From Welwitschia mirabilis (Eukaryota; Gnetophyta; Gnetopsida; Welwitschiales), in NCBI GenBank assembly GCA_051453625.1, contig JBOZIK010000001.1, forward strand, positions 115,185,873 to 115,249,872: a stretch of DNA of 64,000 nucleotides. The letters run 5' to 3'. Positions 11,506 through 22,875 of this stretch are shown here, piece by piece; position 1 is the first letter of the stretch; every line of letters starts with the position of its first letter. Under the pieces are notes generated by a model. The model had not been told where the DNA came from. It searched no databases and worked only from the letters and a program-made list of their open reading frames with translations. A program made the translations under genes and the position numbers.

Positions 11506-12587
11506 TATTGCTGTGCATATTTATGCAAATGTTTATACTCAAAGAGATCTTGTCATTTACAAATAAAATAGATATTTTACATAGTACAACACACTAGTAT
11601 AGTTGGGAGTGAACTCGAATGTTGTATTTTCATCGAAGACTATGAGATGAAACTAAGGATTACTCTTCACAAAGGAAATAGTAATCATAATTAAATAACA
11701 ATGCAAGAAATAAAAGATGTAATGCAAATGCAAAATGCAATCTAGTCTAAATTCAATGCAGAATGGAACTAAACTACTTCTTTTTAGCTTTAAGAAAGGC
11801 TACCATTGATCATTTATGTTACCAATGAAATTGTCATAAGATCAAGAACAACATAAACCATAAGGAACATCTGACAAACTAATATGAAAACATGAAAATA
11901 GAGTTTATATTAAAAGGAAAAACATCTGGGTTACAAAAGAGCTAGGCCTCAATGGAGGATGCACATCCCTCCACTAAGGAAATGTCTTTCTACAACTCTT
12001 GAGATAGATCTCCTTCCCTTTGATCTCCTATCATGAGAATTTTTAGTACAACAAAGATAGAGAGAAGAGTTAAAGGAGGATTTATTTATAGGGTTATAGA
12101 CTAGAAAACAAAAAATAGAAGGCACTACAATATGTGCTCTTTTACAAATAAGAAATAGATGAAATAGTCAAGGATCAGTTATCAGAGTCAGTTACAATGT
12201 AAGTGTCATCCTAACTATTGTCTGAATGATAATGAGGATGATAACTCTCTATTAAAGATTACTTAGTAGATGACTTAACAGATGACTTAGCAGTTCATGT
12301 TAGCATCTAATGATGTTGTCGTCCTGCCTGTTGTGAGGACGATAGAAGGGACAATGGTCTTCTTTCTCATCTAAGTCAGCAGAAGCTATCCTTTTTTATT
12401 AGAAAACTTATTTTATAGTCATAAGTATCAAAATGTGTTATAAATGCTTTAAATCATGCTAAGAAATGCACATTTTTAAGATCTTTTATTGATTTTATAA
12501 AATCCTTAGAATTGCACCTAAACCTGTGAAAATGTCCTACAAAATAGCTCATAAAACCTCATTAAATAACCATAAATTGATAGTACA
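11506..12587 (-). repeat. 3' LTR of element B1
   Basis: About 1.08 kb, TATTGCTGTGCATATTTATG to TAGTACA; the first TG of the family has become TA here. It aligns with the LTRs at 4015, 18074 and 37752. Two palindrome modules lie at 12204-12241 and 12315-12353. The complement of a purine-rich tract (GCCTCCCACTTAG, 12593-12605) follows directly, which fixes this as the 3' LTR of a minus-strand element. Confidence 0.75.
12204..12353 (-). repeat. Two palindrome modules in the LTR of B1
   Basis: 12204-12241: outer arms TGTCATCC and GGATGATA around TATTGTCTGAATGATAA. 12315-12353: TTGTCGTCC, CTGTTGTGAGGACGAT, AAGGGAC. Same positions as in the other LTRs. Confidence 0.7.
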
Positions 12588-13768
12588 AGATAGCCTCCCA
12601 CTTAGCCTTTATTAGTCCCTAATAAAAACTAGGTGAAAAATCATAATTACGAGCCGATTTGTCTTATAAAAAGTTAATTTGGAAATTATAAAATAAACTC
12701 ATAATACATCACATAGCAAAATAACATGTAGTGCATAATGTTTATGAAAATTTAAAAATTTTGTCTCATGAAAGCTTTGAAATAACTCAAAAATTTATAA
12801 AAATGAGTTATGAAAATGGATCCTACCCCCTTGAGAAAAATAATACATCCCCTATTGAATAATAAAGCAAAGAAAGTAGATAAGAGTGAGAATACAAATG
12901 ATGGGTGTTTGTGAATTTAGACATCTTTCTAAATTGAGTGCAAAGCTGAGTAAAGAAATGTCAGATTGGAAAAATATAAATATATGAAATATTCTGACAA
13001 GAAAAGAAAAATGTTTCATCACAGAATGATTATGAGCAGTGCTAAGAACTCTAAGAAACTAAAAATAAAATCACAAATTTATTAAGAAAATTTAATTCTT
13101 TATTGAAAACTAGTTAAAAAGCATTAATATGCTAAAAAGATAAGAAAATACAGTAATGAATTTGAAATAAATAAATAAAAACAAAAGAATGGATAAATGG
13201 TAACATGAACAAAAGATAGCCCATTGATCCAAAATTTTAACCTAGTAGACTCCTGTGAAAGAAATCATAACATCACTCGATTTTTAAAATGCATGATCTG
13301 ATGTATAAAAAATTTCATTCGATAAGGTAGTGGTTATGATAATGCTAGAAATAAAATGATTTAAATAATGAATGATCAGACCAAAGAGTTGGTAAAAAAT
13401 AAAATCACCTGCTAACATCTCAACACAAACATCTAAGTCTTAAAAACTAAAATAATCATGTGGAAAGATTAAGAGTCTAAGAAATAAGTAATGCTTCTGA
13501 TGGCATAAAGAACACCACTAGTCCTATAACCTTCAAGTTTTTATTATTTTATTGTCTATGATGAGGGGAGTGCAACCAAAGTCATAGAAATAAGGACATG
13601 CGAAGCATGGCCAATTGACCTCCTAGTGAAGTTCTCACAGCTTTCATATTACATTACCAAAGGCTCCTCTCAGAAATATTTGCCCCAATGTACTTGTGAT
13701 AGGACATTATGGTGACTATGTTTTTGAGATATCATAAATATAAAAGAACATGATTTTTATTTCACTCT

Positions 13769-13802
<34 letters not shown>

Positions 13803-13803
13803 C
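13769..13803. repeat. (TA)n microsatellite
   Basis: Run of TATATATA with one AA interruption, inside the 3' untranslated region of B1. The matching place in B2 (about 20320-20360) has CT- and T-rich runs instead. Confidence 0.8.
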
Positions 13804-14290
13804 ATATCAGATTAATATAGAAAAGTACACTTTAAAACAATCTAAGGCCTTCTAACCATTAAGAAAAACATCAAAAATATAACATCTTCCTTCAAATTAA
13901 AGTTCAAGACTTATGAATATTTTAAGATTGAGTGAATTCAATATTACCACTAAAATTCCTAAGTTAAAAGACTACTCATGAAAATAAATACCTAAGTTCA
14001 GTTNNNNNNNNNNNNNNNNNNNNNNNNNNNNNNNNNNNNNNNNNNNNNNNNNNNNNNNNNNNNNNNNNNNNNNNNNNNNNNNNNNNNNNNNNNNNNNNNN
14101 NNNACAAAGTTTCATTTCGATTAAATAAGTCCTATGTATACTTAACAACTTAGAGTCTGTTTCGAATTAAAGAATTAAGCCTTTTAAAATCCATAGGACA
14201 AAGAAGTTTAACATCAGAAACTTCTCAATTAAACCTAGGTGAGCCCTATTTTGCTCTTTAACTATTTCTTCATTGCTACCTCCCATACGT

Positions 14291-16138
14291 ATGGGCCAAG
14301 ATCCAACACAATTTACTTTTGAAGAACTTCTTCCTCCCCATCCATTATAACTTGGTCAATTCTTTAAAGCACTAGAAGAAGATAAGATCAACAATCTGTG
14401 TAGTGCTTTGAATTCAGTAAAATATGAAATTAAAATTTGTCATGATAAAAAAGAAGAAATATTATAATTACAAAATCAAGTTTCTTACTTAAAAATTAAG
14501 AATAAATTTTTAAGAGAAAAATTAAATAACAAAATGAACATGTTAAAAGATTAAAGCAAAAAATAATCAGAAAGGAGAAAAATATTTAGCTCTCAAAATC
14601 ATATAAGTACATGAGTAGGAAAACACAGAAAGCTTATGAGAGAATTGCTAAATTGGAAATAGCTATTAAGGACAGGACAGAATTGGAATAATTTCCAACA
14701 GAAAGGTAAAAAATATTGGTCTCTTTATTGTAAAATCTTGCCTCAACTAAGAAATATGATGCTAAATATATAGGGCATTAACAAAAATTTTTTACATTTA
14801 TGCATAATGAAAGGTCTTTACCATTAAGCAAGGAATACTTAGAGAAAATTCATGTAGACTTAAGGGGTAATGAAAAATATATGAAAATTCAAGTATAGGC
14901 CAGAAGTATAGATATAAATGGGTTAAAGCCCAAAATTTAATTGATTATTATCATTTCATTTTAAGAGCAAACAAGGAAGTCATGAATCAAATGATAGAAG
15001 AAAATAAGATTCTAAAGAATAGGATAAAAGAAGCAATATATTCTAATTATCAACCTCATCAAGATCCAGCTATTGAACATATAACTTTAGAAATAAAAGA
15101 TAAGATCAAAAGAGTAGTAAGTTTGATACAAAATATTCTTTTTAATCTCTTCAACTTTGATTACTAAAATAGAAAATAAAATAAAGCTAAGTATTGCAAA
15201 TGCTTTAAAAGAATCTCATGCAGAGTTAAACAAGGATATTAAGGTAACATGTCTAAAATCTACTCAACTTATTGTTAAAAATTTAGAAAAAGAAAATATG
15301 AGATTATTGCATGAACTCTACCTAATGGAGATTAAGTTGGATAAAGGACTTGGTTTTGGCCAATGAGGAATTAGTAGTTCCTCAAAGCCTTGATTATTCT
15401 TCCTAGAAGCTATATGATTTCATTGATAGATTTGAAGAACAATTAGAAAGTATCATTTAAGAGACTTTGGGGTGGTCAAAGCTAAGTAGAATTTTTGATA
15501 CTTGTAATAAAGAAGTTAAATATTTAAGGAATGAAATGGTATAGAAAAGAAGTGAAATCTCTATTAGAGAATTTAAAAATCTTCTAAATGATATAGTAAC
15601 AAAATTTTATAAAATAATAGAAGAATGTGAAATAGATATGAAAATTTTTATGATGTCCTCTCAAGATTTTTAGTATCTATGTTCATTTAGGGATAGAATT
15701 GTGAAAAATATGAACATGCTCAGAGGTACTTTTGCAAATATTTTTTCAAAATTAGAAAATAAGGGTACATCAGAAATATATGCAGTCATGACAAGACAAT
15801 CCTCAGGAGTAGGATTACAATTTGAGTAGCTTTAGAACTGTAGGATGTGTCTCAAAGTTCTAGAACAAAAGTTTCTTCAGCTCCTAAAAGGAAGAGAGGA
15901 GAGCCAAAGTAACCAAAGGCTCCTTCAAGAGGAAGAGGCAAAAAAAAAAGTAGTAACTAAAGAACCAATAGATACAGAGGCTATAGATTTAAATAATCCT
16001 ATTTTATAGGAAGAACAAAGGTAAATTTTGGCTAACTTAGCCTAGAAAAAGTAATCAACCTAGTTGGCTAAGAAATTAGAAGAATAATAATTAAGTGAAG
16101 AACATCCTTTTGTTCTAAAAATAAGAAAAGAAAAATGA
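14291..16138 (+). pseudogene. Extra coiled-coil ORF between integrase and 3' LTR of element P
   Basis: A likely ATG at 14291 opens MGQDPTQFTFEELLPPHPL, then GQFFKALEEDKINNLCSALN and YLKIKNKFLREKLNNKMNML, a Lys/Glu-rich heptad-like pattern. Open pieces at 14982-15167 (MNQMIEENKILKNRIKEAI..) and 15157-15366 (..LIVKNLEKENMRLLHELYLM..) continue it in other frames. The end near 15930-16138 reads VTKEPIDTEAIDLNNPIL and LSEEHPFVLKIRKEK. The whole would be about 600 residues of mostly coiled coil. I recognise no known domain. Its place, after integrase and before the 3' LTR, is where Athila-type elements carry an env-like ORF, but I see no signal peptide or membrane segment. Broken by frameshifts and stops. 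Confidence 0.55.
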
Positions 16139-16279
16139 TAAGCCTCTTTTTATTTCCTATGTATATATTTGCTAAGGGACTAACAAAATCATGACCTTGA
16201 GGGAACTGATGAGTAAAGATAATGATGTAATTTTGCTTATTAATGAAATGTTTTTATTCTTATAATTATATATTTTAGA

Positions 16280-17114
16280 TGGTATTTGATAATTCTCTTT
16301 AGTATATAGGTTATATATATATATAATTATGTTGTAGGTACAAAATACCATTTGACACGAGGACCAAGGAGAAGATCAAGGTGGTAGAAATACAATAACA
16401 ACTCCAACCATAAACCTATTCTTCAAGAGCAAAGAGGTAAAATGGCAAAATAGAAAGGGGTAAAGGGTATAAGAAGGATGTCATCATAGATAGTAGGTAT
16501 CTTTTGGCAAAAGGGCTCTAGAAATAGAGCTAAGAAAGAGGTCAAAGGGAGGCTCTAGACATTCTAAAAAGGGCATAGTAGCATATCTAATGTTCTAGTA
16601 TTACCTCCAAAGGAAAACACAAACTTATTAGTATATTTCTATGTAACATTATGGTATTTTAATATTAGCTGAAAATGTAATGTTTTTAAGAAGAACCATG
16701 AACATGTTTTACTACTTGAAAAAGTAATATTCTCTTTTACTTTCTCCTATTTGTATAGCTAAACATGAATTAGGATAATTAGAAATACTTAGAAATAAGT
16801 ACTACTCATCATTTAGTGACACTTCTATTATGTTTTTTCATTTTCTTCATTCTCCATAATGTAATATATGTATATATTAAACTTATTAATTGTCAACATG
16901 ACTAGTTCAATGAACTTCATCATGCATTTATCTTGATGATGTATTTTGAACTAAATGGTTGAAGTGTTAGAGGCTTCAACTAGTTCTTTAATAAATTATG
17001 ATTTTTATTTAATGGTTTAAGATTACTTTAAGTTAAATGAATCATATGTTCCACATTTTTTAGAATAATTTTATAGTATTTTCTGTATTTATTTTACAAT
17101 ATAATCTTTTATCA
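16280..17114 (+). repeat. 3' LTR of element P
   Basis: Direct repeat of 5101-5996, beginning TGGTATTTGATAATTCTC and ending CTTTTATCA. It lacks the GTTAGTTA-type insertion of the 5' copy and differs by many point changes and small indels, so the insertion is old. Confidence 0.8.
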
Positions 17115-18073
17115 CTCATGTTTTGAGAATATTACAACCAAGAAAGCCTTATATAGTTTATACTGATACCTCAAGCAAAAGTTTGAGAGCATTTTTAAAG
17201 CATAAATATATATTAATAGCCTATGCATTTCTGTAATTAAATAATCACGAGAAAAATTATTCTATTCATCACTTAGAGCAAGTAGCAATTATTCATGCAT
17301 TAAAAATTTAGAGGAATTATCTTTATGGCAAACAAATAGAATTTTGGATGAATCACAAGAGCCTAAAGTACATTCATACATAGTACAAATTAAATATTAG
17401 ATAGAAAAAATGGGTAGAATTTATACAAGATTATAGATAATAGTGAATTATCACATAAGAAAGAAAAAAGTAGTGGCTGATGCTTTGAGTAAAAGAAGGC
17501 ATGTTCTCTATAACTTAAAAGTGGATAGTAAAATATAACTAATGATTCAAGTGGTATAACAACATTAACTCCTATGAAAAATGGCTATAAAAGCTAGAAT
17601 AGAAAGATTTACCATTTAAAAAGATAGTTCATCTGCTATTTAGAGAAGATTATGGTACCTAATATGAGGAAGATCAAACAAATGATCTTTGATGAATTCC
17701 ATGCAACTAAATATGCCATTCATCATAGAGCTAATAAGATGTGTAAGAATATTAAGAAATATTATTAGAGATTAAGAATGAAGTCAAAGCTAGCTAACAG
17801 CTAAGAACATGACTTATCAATTAGAAGGCCAAGGATAAGAACCCAATAAGACTTTTATATCCCCATAATGTTTCAAAGTGGAAATTAAAAATGATAGGCA
17901 TGAATTTTATTAAAGAATTTCTTAGAACTAAAGAGAGATATGATTTCATATTAGTGATAATGGATTTTTTGACTTAAACATTTTTACCTAGTGAAAAGAA
18001 CTGATATGACTAAATGAATTACAAAGGAGTATATTAGAAATGTCATTAAGCTTCATTAAATTTCTAAGGTAAT
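17115..18073 (+). pseudogene. RNase H and integrase fragment of a chromovirus-like Ty3/gypsy element
   Basis: The plus strand reads RNase H: HVLRILQPRKPYIVYTDTS (family PVL..PD..KPFIV.TDAS), NNHEKNYSIHHLEQVAIIHA, NYLYGKQIEFWMNHKSLKYI, LNIR*KKWVEFIQDY and ADALSKRRH. Integrase follows: RKIMVPNMRKIKQMIFDEFH (family VP....LR..IL.E.H), HHRANKMCKNIKKYY, GMNFIKEFLRTKERYDFILV (first catalytic Asp changed to Asn) and IMDFLT. It stops at SKVIV, just before the second catalytic motif (..IVSDR), where the LTR of B2 begins. Stops again sit at Gln or Trp positions (ALKI*RN, HT*YK). This is a different lineage from P and A. Confidence 0.8.
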
Positions 18074-19156
18074 TGTTGCAGTGTGTATTCGTACAAGTGC
18101 TTAAGTTTAAAAGGGTTCTATCATTTATAAAATAAGTAGATATCTTACACAATACAACACACTAGTATGAGTGGGAGTAGATCCAAAATGTCATATTCAC
18201 ATTGAAGACTATAAGACAAGACTCGGATTGATTTACAAAAGAATAATAGGAAACAAAAATAAAAAACCAATGCAAAGNNNNNNNNNNNNNNNNNNNNNNN
18301 NNNNNNNNNNNNNNNNNNTGCAAATGCAAAATAAAACTAATAATACTTGCTTTCAGCCTTAACAAAGACTACCCTTGATAATCTATATCACCCAAGAAAT
18401 TATCACCAGATCAAGGAAAATATAGACTATAAGGGTTATCAGAAAATCTATAATGCAAATATGAAAATAAAACAAGGTTTATATTAAGAAAGAGCAACAA
18501 GCATCTTAGTTACAAAACAATCAGATCCTAATGGAGGATACACAGCCCTCTACCAAGTGCACGTCTTTCTGCAACACTTAAGATGGATCTCCTACCTTCG
18601 ATCTCCTATCATGAGAATTTCCAGTGCAACAAAGATGAGAATAATACTCGAATAGGGACTTATTTATAGGAAAATACAGTAAAAAAATACAAACAGAAGG
18701 CATGGTAAGATATGCTCATTTACCACTTAGAAACGGATAAAACAGTCAAGGGTTGCTATCAGAGTTGGTTACATGTCAGTGTCATCCGGACTATCATCTG
18801 GATGACAATAGGGACAACAACTCATTATAATAGATGATTCAGAGTGATGACTCAACAGTGAATTAGCAATCCACATCAACAGTCATCGTCCTGCCTGTCA
18901 TGAGGATGACAGAAGGGACAATAGTATTCTTTGATCTTTTTTTTGAAGAGAACTTAGCATTTTTATCAATAATCTTCTTCAAAACTCTATGCATCAGAAA
19001 GTACCTTTAATACATCAAATTTGGATAAGAATCGCACATTCTCGAGATTTCTTCTTGTATCTAAAAATTCCTCATAATTGCACTTAAACCTATATAAAAG
19101 TCCTGCAAAACAACTGATAAAACCCCATCAAAGAACCACAAATTGGTAGTATAACA
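18074..19156 (-). repeat. 3' LTR of element B2
   Basis: Begins TGTTGCAGTGTG (same form as TGTTGTAGTATG at 37752) and ends TAGTATAACA. N run at 18278-18318. Two palindrome modules at 18779-18819 and 18882-18920. The complement of a purine-rich tract (TAACCCCATACTTAG) follows at 19157-19171. Confidence 0.75.
18779..18920 (-). repeat. Two palindrome modules in the 3' LTR of B2
   Basis: 18779-18819: GTGTCATCCGGAC, TATCATCTGGATGACAAT, GGGACAAC, the clearest copy of the core with both outer arms. 18882-18920: GTCATCGTCC, CTGTCATGAGGATGACAG, AAGGGAC. Confidence 0.75.
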
Positions 19157-22003
19157 TAACCCCATACTTAGCTATTGTCAGTTCCTGATAAAAACCCAAT
19201 GGAAAAAATCATAATTGCAAGCTAATTTGTTTTTCAAAAGATAAATCTAGAAGTTATAAAATAGGCTTATAAAACACATTATATAGATAATTGACAAGTA
19301 ATGCATAATGTGTATGAAAATTTGAAAATTTTATGTCATAAAGGATCTAAATTAAGTTAAAATTTTTTAAAAATGAGCCATGTAACCCCCCAAAAAGACA
19401 AATCAATACATCTTATATTGGAAAATAAAGCAAAGAAAGTAAATGGAAGTGAGAAGGTAAGTAAAAGAGGAAAACTTTCTAAATGACTTATAAAGCTGAG
19501 TAATGTCAGATTTGAAAAATATAGATCTAGAAAATATTCTTATAAGTAAAGAAAAAGAGTGAACAATAAAAATGTTTCATCACAAAAAGAACATGAGCAA
19601 CACTTACGACATTAGAAATATGAAGAAAACACTTATCTAAGTAAGAAGTTATCTTTTATTAAAAACTTAAACAAGAAAAACATGCTAAGAAAATAAGGTA
19701 ATGACTTTGAAATAACTTATCAAATAACAAAAGAAAATAAGAAGAATGGATATAAGATAACATAAACAAAAAGATATCTTACTGATCTGATATTTCAACC
19801 TAGCAGACTCCCATGAAAGAAATCATAACATCACTTGATGTGAAAAATGCATGACTTAATATATAAAAATTCCATTTGATAAGGCAGTGATTAAGGCGAT
19901 GCTAGAGAAAAATGCTTTAAACAATGAGTGAATAGACCCAAAAATTACTCCAAAATGAACTATCATGCTGTTATTTTAAAATAAACACCCAAATCTCAAG
20001 AAATGAAGTGATCATATGGAAAGACTAAGAGTCTAGGAAACAAGAAATACCTCTGATAATAGCAGGAACACCAATGATCCCATAGCCTTAAAGTTTAAAT
20101 ACAACTTTATTACCTATGATGAGAGGAGTGCAACCACAATTAGATAAGTAAGGACTCATAAAGCATGGCCAACTGACTTCCCAGTGGAGTTTCCACAGCT
20201 ATCATTTTATACTACCAAAGGCTCCTTTTAGACATATTTGCACCAGTGTACTTGCGGTAGGACATCATGGTGACCATGTTTTTTGAAATATAATAAATAA
20301 GACATCATAGCCTTATTTCACCTCTCTTTCTCTCTCTATCTGTTTTTTTTTTTTTTCGATGAAAACTTGAAAGACACATTCCACATGGCCAAACATTACA
20401 AAAAACAAAGGTGAAAGTCATAAGATAAAGATAGAAAAAAACACTTTTAAACAATTTAAGATCCTTTCACCATTGAGAAAAATAAGCATCTTCCTTCAAA
20501 TTGAAGTTCATGGATGTGTGAATGTCCTAAGATTGGGTGAATCTAATTTTACCACTAGAATGCCTAAGTTAAAAGGTTAGTCATGGACATAAATACATAA
20601 GTCAAGTTTAAAGAATGATCAAGTACTACTATAATAACCTCCAAAGGAAAAAAAACTAAGAGAAAATTCAGATGACTTGCTCATGAAATTCCAAATTTTG
20701 CTCATTTACTTCCTAAAATTCTCATGTAGTCAAGTCAAAAATCTCAACAAAATCAAAAAAATGCATTTTCTCAAAATAATAGAAAGTAAGAATGATTATT
20801 TTATTATCATCCTACTTATTGTCTAGACGATAAAGAGGATGATAGAGGTAGAGAAATAGAAAATNNNNNNNNNNNNNNNNNNNNNNNNNNNNNNNNNNNN
20901 NNNNNNNNNNNNNNNNNNNNNNNNNNNNNNNNNNNNNNNNNNNNNNNNTTCAAAAAGAAACAAAAACTAGAAATAGAAAATGAAATCAGAGACTATTAAA
21001 ACAGAAAGTTGAAAAGAAAATATAAAGCAAATAATTTTTTTATTTAATTCCTAAATCTAAAGCACACTTTTACTAAAAAGAAAGAAGGAAAAATTAAGGA
21101 TCTATTTTGGTCTCAAGAGTTTTAGAAAAATAAGGTCCAAACAAAAAATTTAACAATTAATAAAGCATAAAAGTTGTATAATTATTTCCAAGTAAAATCA
21201 CTTGGATGAAGAGAGGAGTAATGGAGAGCACTCTNNNNNNNNNNNNNNNNNNNNNNNNNNNNNNNNNNNNNNNNNNNNNNNNNNNNNNNNNNNNNNNNNN
21301 NNNNNNNNNNNNNNNNNNNNNNNNNNNNNNNNNNNNNNNNNNNNNNNNNNNNNNNNNNNNNNNNNNNNNNNNNNNNNNNNNNNNNNNNNNNNNNNNNNNN
21401 NNNNNNNNNNNNNNNNNNNNNNNNNNNNNNNNNNNNNNNNNNNNNNNNNNNNNNNNNNNNNNNNNNNNNNNNNNNNNNNNNNNNNNNNNNNNNNNNNNNN
21501 NNNNNNNNNNNNNNNNNNNNNNNNNNNNNNNNNNNNNNNNNNNNNNNNNNNNNNNNNNNNNNNNNNNNNNNNNNNNNNNNNNNNNNNNNNNNNNNNNNNN
21601 NNNNNNNNNNNNNNNNNNNNNNNNNNNNNNNNNNNNNNNNNNNNNNNNNNNNNNNNNNNNNNNNNNNNNNNNNNNNNNNNNNNNNNNNNNNNNNNNNNNN
21701 NNNNNNNNNNNNNNNNNNNNNNNNNNNNNNNNNNNNNNNNNNNNNNNNNNNNNNNNNNNNNNNNNNNNNNNNNNNNNNNNNNNNNNNNNNNNNNNNNNNN
21801 NNNNNNNNNNNNNNNNNNNNNNNNNNNNNNNNNNNNNNNNNNNNNNNNNNNNNNNNNNNNNNNNNNNNNNNNNNNNNNNNNNNTCAGAGAAATAAGATTC
21901 AAACTAAAAATTTACCAATTGATAAAACACAAGAGATTTGCAATTACTTCCAAGTAAAACCAATTGCCTGAAGAGAGGAGTAATGGAGAGCACTCTATGA
22001 TAC
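19157..22003 (-). other. 3' untranslated region of element B2, with gaps
   Basis: Aligns with 12588-14003 of B1 up to about 20340 and with 22876-23830 of B2 itself after that. No coding signal. It contains N runs at 20865-20948 (84) and 21235-21883 (649) and one palindrome module at 20806-20844. Just left of the large gap (about 21100-21234) and just right of it (21884-21998) lie copies of the same segment, both ending GGAGAGCACTCT. Open frames that span the N runs are meaningless. Confidence 0.6.
20806..20844 (-). repeat. Palindrome module in the B2 3' untranslated region
   Basis: ATCATCCTACTTATTGTCT, AGACGATAAAGAGGATGAT: a long imperfect inverted repeat with paired outer ATCATCC/GGATGAT and inner TTGTCTAGACGATAA arms. 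Confidence 0.65.
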
Positions 22004-22775
22004 CACATTAAAGCATAAATTTTAGAAGTCAAAGGGGAGAGAAATGGTAACTCTGATAAAAGATTTTTATTTATCACAAGAGTTTTATTTTGAGCATCAC
22101 AAGAAAAATTATATTCAAGTTCATTAAAAACATTTTTCTCATCCAAATTCAAATTATGTTTTTCAAATTTTGGCTTATGTAATGTATAATCTCCCTTATA
22201 ATCTTTTTTGAAAAGTTGGACTTCCTTACACTTTAAAGGTTGTATTTCTTCTTCATTCTTAAGTTGGTCATCACAAAGCACATGCTCATTTTATTTCATC
22301 TCTCTTTTTTCAAATGGTGATGTTGTAAAAATAAAGTGGGTTTAATGTTATCTTAAATGTTTATATCATCACCTAAATCTTTCTCAGTTGCATTAAAGAC
22401 TCTAATTAAAAATGATTTATTTTCAAAGTGACATTTCATTGTTCCTACTCTTGTATCAATGATGCAGTGGGCTATTGCACAAAAGGCTCTGCCTAGAAGT
22501 AAAGGGTATCCTTTGTTATGCTCAACTTCTATGATAATCACATTTATAGGGTAGCAAGCCTCTTCTATTTGAATTGCCAAATCTTAAATGATGCACATTG
22601 GTTTCTTAATTAAAGTGTCTGCTAATTCTAAAACAACTAGGATAGGCTCTATTTTATCCTTCAAATCAAGTCTCTTACAAATGTGAAATGGCATAATGTT
22701 AACACTCACTCTAATGTCTATCAAGGCTTTTCTAATCTTTTTGTTTCCCTCTAAAGTAACATTCATCATAGCTGC
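22004..22775 (-). pseudogene. Aspartic protease of B2, copy 1
   Basis: Minus-strand pieces 22584-22769 (MMNVTLEGNKKIRKALIDIR then VSVNIMPFHICKRLDL..) and 22353-22580 (..YPLLLGRAFCAIAHCIIDTR..) lie in one frame, parted by a single stop. The active site reads ALIDIRVSVN where the family has ALIDLGASVN. Downstream, 21904-22281 is an open acidic/basic tail (MLCDDQLKNEEEIQPL..) that resembles the protease-RT linker. After it the sequence goes straight into the 3' untranslated region; no RT blocks follow. The upstream end is cut by a 100-base N run (22776-22875). Confidence 0.8.
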
Positions 22776-22875
22776 NNNNNNNNNNNNNNNNNNNNNNNNN
22801 NNNNNNNNNNNNNNNNNNNNNNNNNNNNNNNNNNNNNNNNNNNNNNNNNNNNNNNNNNNNNNNNNNNNNNNNNNN

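Larger units (their letters stand above)
11506..14003 (-). mobile_element. Ty3/gypsy element B1 (A/B family), 3' part, inside element P
   Basis: A minus-strand member of the A/B family: LTR at 11506-12587, polypurine tract complement just after, then 1.4 kb of 3' untranslated sequence that runs into a 100-base N run (14004-14103). It aligns almost end to end with 18074-20860 of B2, including the block GAGTGCAACCA..CATGGCCAA.TGAC. After the gap the sequence is element P again, so the rest of B1 (or a deletion) lies in the gap. No coding region of B1 is visible. Confidence 0.7.
5101..17114 (+). mobile_element. Ty3/gypsy retrotransposon P (Athila/Tat-like), interrupted by B1
   Basis: Plus-strand LTR retrotransposon with order 5' LTR, gag, protease, RT, RNase H, integrase, extra ORF, 3' LTR. 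The two LTRs are direct repeats. The integrase C-terminus lacks a chromodomain and ends with a block like DPNEEITYQVNG (family DP..GRTFKVNGQRLK), which points to the non-chromovirus Athila/Tat group. A minus-strand element (B1) interrupts it from 11506 to at least 14003. The 5-bp flanks ATAGA (left) and CTCAT (right) do not match. Every frame has stops, many at former Gln codons. Placement in Athila/Tat is inference from architecture. Confidence 0.8.

Noticed and set aside
21198-21957. Frames of 229-251 residues
   Set aside because: Almost entirely N; no information.
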